Of a stretch of 13,647 bases of DNA, positions 1 to 6,560 are shown in pieces. A program made the translations under genes and the position numbers. The DNA comes from an uncultured Bacteroidota bacterium (lineage in GTDB: Bacteria > Bacteroidota > Bacteroidia > Chitinophagales > Saprospiraceae): contig CALGAA010000137.1 of assembly GCA_937952445.1 (NCBI GenBank), positions 1 through 13,647 on the forward strand, written 5' to 3'. Below the pieces are notes generated by a model. The model did not search any database. It had not been told where the DNA came from and worked only from the letters and a program-made list of their open reading frames with translations. Numbering within the stretch: the first letter of the stretch is position 1; each line of letters opens with the position of its first letter.

Positions 1-314
1 TTGTTTTTTCTGACGTTGACCGACATACCGATGGAATGGAGGATGAAATCGACGGGGCCATCCAGTATTTCCATGGATTTTTGGAACAAGCTTTCCAGAT
101 CTTCCACGTTGGTGGCATCCGCTGGAATAATTTCCGCGTTTAATTTTTGACCCAGTTCCTGTATCTGACCCATTCGTAGGGCCACAGGGGCATTGGTCAA
201 GGTGATGGCAGCGCCTTCTTCCACTGCTTGTTCCGCGATCTTCCAGGCCATAGATTGGTCATCCAGCGCTCCAAATATGATTCCTTTCTTTCCTTCGAGT
301 AGATTGTGTCCCAT
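1..314 (-). CDS. fabI: Enoyl-[acyl-carrier-protein] reductase (NADH), 5' part only
   Basis: FabI reduces trans-2-enoyl-ACP in the last step of each cycle of type II fatty acid synthesis in the cytoplasm. Only the first 104 residues lie in the window; the gene continues past the left edge. The visible part reads as a Rossmann-type SDR domain of the divergent FabI kind: an early GIIFGALDDQSMAWKIA nucleotide-binding segment (about residues 11-27), where FabI has a longer glycine loop than classical SDRs, and LHSIGMSVNVRKN at about 92-104, which matches the conserved FabI segment after beta-4. The catalytic Tyr/Lys would lie beyond the edge. The ATG at 314 is the natural start because the nucleotide-binding segment follows directly. 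It sits 45 bp after the recN stop on the same strand, so the two are probably co-transcribed. No clear Shine-Dalgarno is seen. Confidence 0.93.
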   Translation of the reverse strand, partial: MGHNLLEGKKGIIFGALDDQSMAWKIAEQAVEEGAAITLTNAPVALRMGQIQELGQKLNAEIIPADATNVEDLESLFQKSMEILDGPVDFILHSIGMSVNVRKN

Positions 315-359
315 GTTGTTTGATTTAGATCAAAACGAATGTATAAATAAATAATGACT

Positions 360-2018
360 TCATGATTTTTCGAGAAGGTACTTTGCATTTTCAAGAGCTG
401 AAGTACTGGGTGGATCCGTACTCATCATAATAGCCAATTGGGTAATCCTTTCATCGGGGTTTAAGGCCCGGATCCGGGTGGTGCTGTGCCCTTCCGCAAT
501 TTCCTTGTAGACGTATAAATGTTTATCCGCCCGTGATGCCACCTGGGGGGAGTGCGTAATGCAGATGACCTGGTGATGTCGGCCGAGATTGTACAGAAGG
601 GTGCCCATTTTGTCAGCTGCGGAGCCCGATACAGCAGCGTCGATCTCATCAAAAACGATGGTCGGCAAGGGAATCGACCGGGCAATCAGCGCTTTGATCG
701 ACAGGGCCAATCGTGAAATTTCGCCCCCTGAGGCTACTTTTTCCACGGGTGCCAGGGCGATCCCCGGATTGGCCGAAAACAAAAATTGCAGGTCATCCCG
801 CCCGTATTCATTAAGCTGCTCGTTCTTATTGATTTTAATCTGAAAATCAGCCTTATCCAAATTGAGCATTGCCAGGTGGTCCAACACCGATTGGCGGATG
901 ACTTTGGTTTGATCTTGTCTTTTTTGGGAAAGTTGATCCGCCTGTTGGTTGAGTTCGGTCTCCAGGTGTGCGATTTCTTTCTCTATTTCGGCGGTCTGCG
1001 AATCCGTCTGATCGATTTCCTCCAATTCTGATTCGATGTTGGTTTTGAGCTCGATGAGATCATCCGCATCCACCAGGTTGTGTTTTTTTACGACTTTAAA
1101 AATGTCGGCCATCCGTGACTCTATCCATTCCGCTTTCCCTGGATCGAGTTCCACCAGGTCTTCCAATTGGCTGATATCGGCGTACAGATCTTCGAGTTCG
1201 ATAAAATTGGTCTCCAGCCGATCCCGCAATTTTTGGATCGATTTATTTTCCACCTGTAAGCTGGAAAGCCGGCCCATCAATCCTCTGAATTGGTCTAAAA
1301 TATTGGTAGTCCCTCCATCAAACATCTTGTTGGCCATCTGAATAATCTCTGAAATGTCCGTGGCGTTGCGGACCAGATTGAGCTGGGCCTCCAAATCCGA
1401 AAATTCACCCTTTTCGTATTTGAGTTGGTTGATTTCATTTAATTGGAACTCCAGAAAATCCTTTTTTTGGATGAGTTGAGCACGTCTTTCCTCCATATCC
1501 TTCAATTCGGATTTTCGCTGTTTCCACCGATTGAATCGTTTCTGATACGCTTCTACATCTTTGGTTTGGCCCCCGAGACTATCCAATACCTGAAACCGAA
1601 AATCCCGGTTGCGCAGGAAATGACTGTCAAACTGCTCGTGAATATCGATCAGAGAATCGGCCAGGTTTTTGAGGGTGTGGAGGGTGACAAGGTTGTCGTT
1701 TACGAAGGCCCTGGATTTTCCATTGGAACGAATTTCTCTTCGCAGGACTGTTTCGTGTTTGTAATCAAGGTCTTCCGCCTCAAATACCGGTTGCAAATGA
1801 TACGCGCTTAGGTCAAAAGTTCCTTCGATGACAGTTGTCTGGGAAGTATCAGAAACGGTGGAAGAATCGGCCCGCTGGCCCAAAATGAGGTTGAGGGCAC
1901 CTAACAGGATGGATTTTCCTGCGCCTGTTTCACCCGTAATCGTTGTGAGCTGACTCGAAAAATCGATCGTGATCTCGTTGATCAGCACAAAATTTTTGAT
2001 ATACAGTGATTTCAGCAT
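360..2018 (-). CDS. recN: DNA repair protein RecN (SMC-like ATPase)
   Basis: RecN is a cytoplasmic SMC-like ATPase recruited to double-strand breaks to support recombinational repair. The 552-residue product has the family's usual length and architecture. An N-terminal ATPase lobe carries Walker A GETGAGKS at 29-36. A long charged heptad-rich region (about 150-400) should form the antiparallel coiled coil. The C-terminal lobe has the ABC signature SGGE at about 430-433, Walker B FDEID at about 456-460 and THSPQVAS at about 488-495, all typical of RecN. The start at 2018 gives the expected N-terminus MLKSLYIKNFVLI. It follows a 320-bp spacer after hemD and precedes fabI by 45 bp. I see no LexA-like box that I could defend, only an AT-rich inverted repeat about 25-50 bp upstream. 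Nothing suggests truncation. Confidence 0.97.
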   Translation of the reverse strand: MLKSLYIKNFVLINEITIDFSSQLTTITGETGAGKSILLGALNLILGQRADSSTVSDTSQTTVIEGTFDLSAYHLQPVFEAEDLDYKHETVLRREIRSNGKSRAFVNDNLVTLHTLKNLADSLIDIHEQFDSHFLRNRDFRFQVLDSLGGQTKDVEAYQKRFNRWKQRKSELKDMEERRAQLIQKKDFLEFQLNEINQLKYEKGEFSDLEAQLNLVRNATDISEIIQMANKMFDGGTTNILDQFRGLMGRLSSLQVENKSIQKLRDRLETNFIELEDLYADISQLEDLVELDPGKAEWIESRMADIFKVVKKHNLVDADDLIELKTNIESELEEIDQTDSQTAEIEKEIAHLETELNQQADQLSQKRQDQTKVIRQSVLDHLAMLNLDKADFQIKINKNEQLNEYGRDDLQFLFSANPGIALAPVEKVASGGEISRLALSIKALIARSIPLPTIVFDEIDAAVSGSAADKMGTLLYNLGRHHQVICITHSPQVASRADKHLYVYKEIAEGHSTTRIRALNPDERITQLAIMMSTDPPSTSALENAKYLLEKS

Positions 2019-2041
2019 GTAGGTATCTGCATTTCAAGGTC

Positions 2042-2067
2042 AAATATCCATAAAACTTTGGATATTT
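2042..2067. repeat. AT-rich inverted repeat upstream of recN
   Basis: AAATATCCA at 2042-2050 and TGGATATTT at 2059-2067 are perfect 9-bp inverted arms around an 8-nt loop, ending 24 bp before the recN start codon. On the leftward strand the proximal arm overlaps GATATTTG, one mismatch from the Bacteroidota -7 consensus TAnnTTTG. It could therefore be an operator over the recN promoter. There is no adjacent T-tract, so a terminator is unlikely. Function is inferred from position only. Confidence 0.35.
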
Positions 2068-2113
2068 AATAATTGGTGAAGAGAGAAGAGGCATTCCCTT
2101 TAAGGTGGGTGAA

Positions 2114-2284
2114 ATGCAAGGGTTCGCACCATCCTTTTGGATGACCGGCCTGGTCTCATTTTTGAATTTCACGAGTCAGGAGGGAGAAATTAAAATTAAA
2201 TACCCGGTCAGGACGGGATACTTTATGGTGAGATTTGCATTTCTTGCTTCGGTCTTCTTTGCTGTGAGACGATTTGCACCATAA
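2114..2284 (+). other. Possible small ORF or repeat-encoded reading frame (56 codons)
   Basis: A rightward frame starts with ATG at 2114, preceded by a G-rich GGTGGGTGAA, and stops with TAA at 2282-2284. It lies antisense to the surrounding operon. The predicted peptide has a basic middle and a hydrophobic stretch (residues about 38-51, starting YFMVRFAFLASVFF). The frame is open for about 77 codons in total (from 2054). An imperfect internal duplication, GTGAGA-TTTGCA versus GTGAGA-CGA-TTTGCA, differs by exactly one codon, so the frame is kept. I do not recognise the peptide. A frame this long can arise by chance, so I treat it as a candidate only; a dispersed non-coding repeat is equally possible. 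Confidence 0.18.
2223..2284. repeat. Inverted repeat flanking a short direct repeat
   Basis: TTATGGTG at 2223-2230 and CACCATAA at 2277-2284 are perfect 8-bp inverted arms about 46 nt apart. Between and partly within them, GATTTGCA occurs twice in direct orientation (2232-2239 and 2271-2278). Each copy is preceded by GTGAGA, with a 3-nt difference in spacing. The nested arrangement suggests a small duplicated or mobile-repeat-like sequence, or an RNA structure. I cannot assign it to a known family. Confidence 0.4.
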
Positions 2285-2339
2285 TGAAACAGACATGTAG
2301 ATGGCCATTCCAACCAACTTCTGTCTTTTGCAACCTATT

Positions 2340-3035
2340 TTATTCTAAATTTTCGATGAATTCGACGAGCGTGTCGTAAATGGCTTCTTCGGACGGTTCT
2401 TCGGTTACCACAATTTTGGAATCCGGAATCCGGAAGGACCGCAATGTCGCTGCGGTCGGTTCCCCAATCGCAATACAGGCTTTGGTCGGTTCTTCATTAT
2501 GTTCGAGAAACGCAATGGCATTGCGGCTGCTCGTAAATACACCAATGTCCACCCGGGGAAAGGTTTTGCGAAGCATTTGATTGTCGTAAATGGGAATACT
2601 TGTTGCCTCCCGCTCCCGGGCGATGATTTCGTGCAGTCTGTCACGGGAATGATATGCCCGGAAAAACAATACTCTATCTGTAGGTTTACAATGTGCAAGA
2701 AATTGCTCTGCTATTTCTTCTGTCGTCCCCTGACCGATAAAATCTGGGGTAATGCCCCAACCGTTCATCACGGTGGCCGTCCCCTGACCCATGGCGCCCC
2801 ATTGGATGTGATGGTTGGTGGTCGACTGCCATTTTTCCATCCATTGTTGCGCGAAAATTTCCACCCCGTTTTTGCTGTAGAAAAAAAACCAGTCAGCATC
2901 TGGCAGGCTGGGTATTTCGATGGGTTGGATTTGGAGCATGGATTCAGCGATCAGCTTCACCGGATGGCTTTGCTCGATCAACAGCACCGGACTGTCCGGA
3001 TTTAATTTTCTCGATATGAATACCGTAAGCGTCAA
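2340..3035 (-). CDS. hemD: Uroporphyrinogen-III synthase
   Basis: HemD closes and isomerises hydroxymethylbilane to uroporphyrinogen III, the last precursor shared by haem, sirohaem and corrinoids. The 231-residue product has the weakly conserved HemD signatures in order: FFYSKNGVEIF at about 51-61 (the first 'TSxNGV' strand), GQGTA at about 83-87, FTSSRNAIAFL at about 167-177, and AIGEPTAATLRS at about 189-200. HemD has few invariant residues, so its location downstream of hemC is important support. The start is a TTG at 3035 that overlaps the upstream stop as TTGA. An in-frame TGA lies four codons before it, so little else is possible, and the overlap suggests translational coupling. Its length is slightly short but usual for the family in Bacteroidota. 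Confidence 0.9.
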   Translation of the reverse strand: MTLTVFISRKLNPDSPVLLIEQSHPVKLIAESMLQIQPIEIPSLPDADWFFFYSKNGVEIFAQQWMEKWQSTTNHHIQWGAMGQGTATVMNGWGITPDFIGQGTTEEIAEQFLAHCKPTDRVLFFRAYHSRDRLHEIIAREREATSIPIYDNQMLRKTFPRVDIGVFTSSRNAIAFLEHNEEPTKACIAIGEPTAATLRSFRIPDSKIVVTEEPSEEAIYDTLVEFIENLE

Positions 3036-3616
3036 AATATATCATCCAATTCCCCCCTCGAGAGGAGTTCGTTAAAGCATTTCGTTGCTGCCATAGCATC
3101 GCTCCGGGCATTATTTGGGTTTGGATAAGCCCCCCCGAAGCAAATGGTATGCAGTTCGGAAAGGGTTGGCCATTTATACCTCCCGTCTCCTCCGTCTAAT
3201 TTACAAAAATAAGTGGATTCCTGCATCAGGCAATATTTTTCGGAATCGTGCAATCGATGGCTGATTCCATGGCGGACGAATTCCGCCCCAACGATGCTTT
3301 CGTTAAAAGCCAGGTTGAACGAGAAAATCATATCCGCCCGATCGACGTCGGCCTTAAATTTCAAAAGAACATCTTTAATATCCGATCCTTCGTTTGCGAT
3401 TTTTTCGGGATCCAGCCGGTGAAACCTCAACATATCATCGGATATCTCGTTCGCAAAATTTTTGATCAGGTGATCTTCATCCACCACCAGATGGCCTTCG
3501 TCGTTGTACATCAACCACGATATATGAATCATTCTGGGCCAGTTGAACGTGTCGGTATACGGTTTGTTGTAGCTTTTTGGTTTGGCGACAGCAGATGTAT
3601 CAAACAGTAGTATCAT
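3032..3616 (-). CDS. Exonuclease-fold protein (DnaQ/DEDD-like) with degenerate catalytic residues
   Basis: The 194-residue product has the RNase-H-like fold of DEDDh 3'-5' exonucleases. It resembles a Bacteroidota exonuclease group that I recall with FDTETTG near the N-terminus, then NWPRLVQLAWLLY, HN..FD..IVGAEF, and a final H-A-x-x-D helix. Fold landmarks are kept: NWPRMIHISWLMY (25-37), IVGAEFVRHG (108-117), YKWPTLSELH (147-156) and ARSDAMAATKCFNEL (170-184). The metal-binding residues are not. Asp6 and Asp173 remain, but the partner Glu of the first motif is Ser8, the second-motif Asp is Asn105 (FN instead of FD), and the last-motif His is Asn169. Nuclease activity is therefore doubtful; a binding or structural role is inferred. 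It overlaps hemC by 17 bp and hemD by 3 bp. No frameshift is visible, so it appears to be kept as a coding gene. Confidence 0.85.
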   Translation of the reverse strand: MILLFDTSAVAKPKSYNKPYTDTFNWPRMIHISWLMYNDEGHLVVDEDHLIKNFANEISDDMLRFHRLDPEKIANEGSDIKDVLLKFKADVDRADMIFSFNLAFNESIVGAEFVRHGISHRLHDSEKYCLMQESTYFCKLDGGDGRYKWPTLSELHTICFGGAYPNPNNARSDAMAATKCFNELLSRGELDDIF

Positions 3617-4502
3617 ATTTCAATTGTTTTACGATGGTTTCTGCCAATTCATGGGCAGTGGCGGATGAATACTGGACAAAATCCAGCGGTTTTTTCCAGT
3701 GCTCAGCAAAACAAGCCCACACATGCAAATAACCATTTTGATCTCTGGTGCAATAGGCCCCGAGGGGCATGTGGCATCCACCTCCCATCAGTTTTAAAAT
3801 TTTCCGTTCGACGTTGCTGGATTCGATTAATCCTTTATCGGTTAACGAGGCCAGCTTTTTTCTCAATTCGATATTTTCTGCCCGGGTCTGAAAAGCGATG
3901 ATGCCCTGCCCTGGGGCAGGAACGAATTCTCTCGGGTTAAGAGTCAGGACTTCGAAGTCGGCAAGATCTACCCCCGTCCGATCGAGGCCGGCCCGGGCCA
4001 GTATGATCGCATCCAGGTTTTCATCTTTGCGTAACTTTACAATCCGGGTCGGTACGTTTCCCCGAATATCCACCAGAGTGATGTCGGGTCTGTAGTGTCT
4101 GACCAGGGCCTTTCTTCGCTGTGATGAAGTACCCACTACGGCATTTTCGGGCAGTTTGAAAAGTTCAGTATTGGCGAAGCTGGATTTTTTTATAATCAGT
4201 GCGTCTGATGGATTGGCCCGCGTAGACAGTCCGGCGATGACGAGTCCATCCGGACTTTGCGTGGGCAGGTCTTTTAATGAGTGGACCGCCACATCGATAT
4301 CGTTGTTTAGTAAAGCCTCTTCGATTTCTTTGGTGAAAAAGCCTTTGCCCTCCAGTTTGTCGAAACCGAGATTGGACACCAAATCGCCTTGTGTTTTTAT
4401 AATTTTAATTTCCGTATCTATGCCTTTGTCAGTGAGGAGGGTGGAAAAATAGTTAGCTTGCCAAAGTGCTAATTTACTCCCTCTGGTACCGATTTTTATC
4501 AT
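3600..4502 (-). CDS. hemC: Porphobilinogen deaminase (hydroxymethylbilane synthase)
   Basis: HemC polymerises four porphobilinogens into hydroxymethylbilane, the substrate of HemD, in the cytoplasm. The 300-residue protein is full length and highly conserved. It begins IGTRGSKLALWQA. HSLKDLP at 74-80 contains the catalytic Asp78, and GTSSQRRKA at 124-132 is part of the pyrrole-binding arginine cluster. NVPTRIVKL is at 149-157 and VPAPGQGIIAFQTR at 194-207. The C-terminal GGGCHMPLGAYC places Cys243, which anchors the dipyrromethane cofactor. The ATG at 4502 lies only 27 bp from the divergent lpxD start, so its promoter must overlap the 5' end of lpxD. It heads the leftward hemC-exonuclease-like-hemD cluster. 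Confidence 0.98.
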   Translation of the reverse strand: MIKIGTRGSKLALWQANYFSTLLTDKGIDTEIKIIKTQGDLVSNLGFDKLEGKGFFTKEIEEALLNNDIDVAVHSLKDLPTQSPDGLVIAGLSTRANPSDALIIKKSSFANTELFKLPENAVVGTSSQRRKALVRHYRPDITLVDIRGNVPTRIVKLRKDENLDAIILARAGLDRTGVDLADFEVLTLNPREFVPAPGQGIIAFQTRAENIELRKKLASLTDKGLIESSNVERKILKLMGGGCHMPLGAYCTRDQNGYLHVWACFAEHWKKPLDFVQYSSATAHELAETIVKQLKYDTTV

Positions 4503-4512
4503 GGCAATTTCT

Positions 4513-4520
4513 TATGTTTG
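4513..4520 (+). promoter_or_regulatory. Predicted -7 box for lpxD
   Basis: TATGTTTG is an exact match to the Bacteroidota -7 consensus TAnnTTTG and lies inside the very short hemC/lpxD divergent gap. Transcription would start at about 4526-4530, at or just before the ATG at 4530, implying a very short or leaderless mRNA. I do not see a good TTG -33 element at the usual distance, which would fall inside hemC. Confidence 0.45.
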
Positions 4521-4529
4521 AATAAAAAG

Positions 4530-5576
4530 ATGAATGTAAAGATAAGTCAAATAGCTGATCTAATAAAAGCAGACATCGAAGGGAATCCGGATGAATTTAT
4601 CACCCATCCCGACAAAATTGAATCAGCGCAAGCAGGGGCAATTACTTTTTTTTCCAATCCGAAGTACGAAAAATTCCTCTACCAAACGCAAGCATCAGCG
4701 GTATTGTTGGATAAGAATTATAAATTAACGCAACCTGTTCCGGCTACCCTGCTGCGGGTGGAGAATGTGTATTTGGCATTATCTGCCTTATTTGAATATT
4801 TCGATAAAAACAGAGTGAAAAAAGAGGGTGTCTCGAAACTGGCCGTGGTAGGCGAAGGTGTGAAAATGGGAAAGGGGGTGTATATCGGACCTTACGCCGT
4901 GGTGGAAGATAATGTGACCATCGGGGATGACGCCCAAATCGGTCCGCAGGTATACATTGGAGCCGGGACTCAAATCGGCCACCAGGTGAAGATTTACCCC
5001 GGGGTCCGGATTTATCACGATTGTCATATCGGAGATCGCGTAATTTTGCACAGTAATGCGGTTATCGGCAGTGATGGCTTTGGGTTTGCCCCCAACGAAG
5101 CAGGGGAATACACCAAAATTCCCCAGATTGGGGTTGTGGTTATCGGCGATGATGTGGAAATCGGCGCTAATACCGTCGTCGACCGGGCTTCGATGGGCAA
5201 AACCATTGTATCGGCGGGCACAAAACTGGACAATCTGATCCAGGTGGGCCACAGCGTGGTGATTGGGAAGAATTGCGTGATTGCTGCCCAAACTGGAATT
5301 GCCGGAAGTACCCGGATCGGGGATAATGCTCAGATCGGTGGCCATGTAGGGATTGCGGGTCACTTGAATTTGGGCGACAATATCAAGTTGGGGGGCATGG
5401 CAGGGGTGAATTCCAATTTAAAGTCCGAAGGCGAATATTTTGGGGCACCGGCATTTGAATTGAACAATTATATGAGGTCATATGCGGTTTTCAAGAATTT
5501 GCCTGACCTGCGCAAGGAAGTTATCCAACTCCGGAAGCAACTGGATGAATTGAGTAAAAGAAATACAGAGGGATAG
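4530..5576 (+). CDS. lpxD: UDP-3-O-(3-hydroxyacyl)glucosamine N-acyltransferase
   Basis: LpxD adds the second (N-linked) 3-hydroxyacyl chain from acyl-ACP to UDP-3-O-acyl-glucosamine, the third step of lipid A synthesis. The protein has the LpxD N-terminal uridine-binding domain (ISQIADLIKADIEGNP, then ITFFSNPKYEKFLYQT) and a long left-handed beta helix of hexapeptide repeats (about residues 105-310). IQVGHSVVIG carries the catalytic His, residue 241 from this start. GSDGFGFAPNEAGEYTKIPQ and VDRASMGKT are typical LpxD segments. A short C-terminal helix follows. I chose ATG 4530 (348 residues) rather than the in-frame TTG at 4518 because the TTG lies inside a -7 box, and known LpxD proteins begin close to this position. 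It is divergent from hemC and opens the lipid A block. Confidence 0.96.
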   Translation: MNVKISQIADLIKADIEGNPDEFITHPDKIESAQAGAITFFSNPKYEKFLYQTQASAVLLDKNYKLTQPVPATLLRVENVYLALSALFEYFDKNRVKKEGVSKLAVVGEGVKMGKGVYIGPYAVVEDNVTIGDDAQIGPQVYIGAGTQIGHQVKIYPGVRIYHDCHIGDRVILHSNAVIGSDGFGFAPNEAGEYTKIPQIGVVVIGDDVEIGANTVVDRASMGKTIVSAGTKLDNLIQVGHSVVIGKNCVIAAQTGIAGSTRIGDNAQIGGHVGIAGHLNLGDNIKLGGMAGVNSNLKSEGEYFGAPAFELNNYMRSYAVFKNLPDLRKEVIQLRKQLDELSKRNTEG

Positions 5577-5589
5577 AACTGGACAAGAT

Positions 5590-5622
5590 TTGTTCGTTTT
5601 CATTGGGAAACTTCTATCTTTG
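5590..5622 (+). promoter_or_regulatory. Predicted promoter upstream of lpxC
   Basis: TTG at 5590-5592 (within TTTG at 5589-5592) and TATCTTTG at 5615-5622 are separated by 22 bp and fit the Bacteroidota consensus TTG-N17-23-TAnnTTTG. Transcription would start at about 5628, roughly 18 nt before the lpxC ATG. This suggests lpxC-fabZ-lpxA-ABC can be transcribed separately from lpxD, across a 69-bp gap that is the widest in the block. Confidence 0.55.
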
Positions 5623-5645
5623 CGTAATTATTTCAAGCCTGCCTA

Positions 5646-6560
5646 ATGCGTAAAACAGTTAAAGAGCATTTTTCTTTCTCAGGACCAGGAATACATACAG
5701 GTGTAAACGCAAGCCTGACGGTGGTTCCATCATTTGGTGCCCGCGGGATATTTTTTTCATATCAGGGAGTGGAGGACGGAAAACAGGGTTTTATTCCGTG
5801 TCATGTCTCCAATGTCGTTTCGACCCAGCGGTGTACGGTATTGGGAAACGGTGAAAAAACGGTTTATACGGTCGAACATTTACTGGCTACCTTGCACGCC
5901 AACGGGGTGACCGATGCTGAATTGCGCATTGAGGGTCCGGAGGTTCCAGCTCTGGATGGGAGTGGAAAAGCGTTTCAACAGATGATCGAGAAAGCCGGCA
6001 TCGAAGAATACCGCGGCGATGACTGGGATGTACTTGTGATTGAAGATCCGATGGACTTTGAATGTTCGCAAAGCGGGGCTGTTTACCGGGCTACACCTGC
6101 GGAAGGGTATGAACTCGAAGTGGTGTTGAAATACGATAATGCCGTTCTCGGAGATATGCAAGCCGAATGGACTTTTGGGGATGGTTTTGGAGAGCAAATT
6201 GCACCTGCCCGTACGTTTAGTTTATTTTCCGAGATTTCCGGAATGCTGCAATCCGGATTGATTCAGGGAGGGAATTTCAAAAATGCGGTGGTCATCCAGG
6301 ACGATGACATTCCGGCCGATCAAATAAAATCAAAAATTAATAAATACATATCTGGGGGTTCAGACGTTTCTGTAAAGAATCAGGTGATTAATGGGCCTTT
6401 GTTTTTTCCAAACGAACCTGCCCGTCACAAAATATTGGATATGTTGGGTGACCTTTCGTTATTGAATCTCCGTATCCGGGGGCGAGTTTCAGCAATTCGG
6501 CCGGGCCATACAGGAAATTACAATTTTGCCAGATATCTAATCAATGCTTTTTATGGATAA
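5646..6560 (+). CDS. lpxC: UDP-3-O-acyl-N-acetylglucosamine deacetylase
   Basis: LpxC is the zinc amidase that removes the N-acetyl group from UDP-3-O-acyl-GlcNAc, the committed step of lipid A synthesis. All catalytic elements are visible in the 304-residue protein: TVEHLLATLHANGV with Glu77 and zinc ligand His78; PARTFSLF at 187-194; HKILDMLGDL with zinc ligands His261 and Asp265; and RPGHTGNYNFA with catalytic His288. In most Bacteroidota this domain is the N-terminal half of one LpxC-FabZ polypeptide. Here it ends with TAA at 6558-6560, 16 residues after His288, and its tail overlaps the start of fabZ in another frame. A T5 run lies at the junction (6548-6552). It has its own predicted promoter. 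Confidence 0.96.
   Translation: MRKTVKEHFSFSGPGIHTGVNASLTVVPSFGARGIFFSYQGVEDGKQGFIPCHVSNVVSTQRCTVLGNGEKTVYTVEHLLATLHANGVTDAELRIEGPEVPALDGSGKAFQQMIEKAGIEEYRGDDWDVLVIEDPMDFECSQSGAVYRATPAEGYELEVVLKYDNAVLGDMQAEWTFGDGFGEQIAPARTFSLFSEISGMLQSGLIQGGNFKNAVVIQDDDIPADQIKSKINKYISGGSDVSVKNQVINGPLFFPNEPARHKILDMLGDLSLLNLRIRGRVSAIRPGHTGNYNFARYLINAFYG

Larger units (their letters stand above)
2019..2339. other. 320-bp intergenic spacer between hemD and recN
   Basis: This is the longest stretch here without a convincing gene. It should hold the end of the hemD transcript and the recN promoter. I see no strong GC-rich hairpin followed by a T-tract on the leftward strand, and no tRNA cloverleaf. It does contain a 9-bp AT-rich inverted repeat close to recN, an 8-bp inverted repeat with an internal direct repeat (2223-2284), and a rightward 56-codon reading frame (2114-2284). 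Its base composition is not obviously different from the neighbours. Confidence 0.6.

Noticed and set aside
2141..2162. GACC-GGCCT-GGTC hairpin followed by T-rich sequence (rightward)
   Set aside because: The stem is only 4 bp and no rightward gene ends upstream, so a terminator call is not justified.
1930..2172. 80-codon leftward frame across the recN start
   Set aside because: About half of it overlaps the recN Walker A region in another frame; no recognisable motif.
2110..2180. tRNA-like GGTTCGCACC in the hemD-recN spacer
   Set aside because: It recalls a T-loop, but no 5-bp T-stem, anticodon arm or acceptor stem could be formed on either strand.
2499..3005. 168-codon rightward open frame opposite hemD
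   Set aside because: Antisense to hemD, with a composition typical of a shadow frame and no domain seen.
2340..4502. Idea that the exonuclease-like gene is a transposed insertion in a hem operon
   Set aside because: There are no flanking repeats, no IS remnants and no break in codon use by eye; the overlaps with both hem genes indicate an established arrangement.
4788..5363. 191-codon leftward open frame opposite lpxD
   Set aside because: It is antisense to the hexapeptide beta helix of lpxD; repeated Ile-Gly codons keep the opposite strand open. The sense frame is a clear conserved enzyme.
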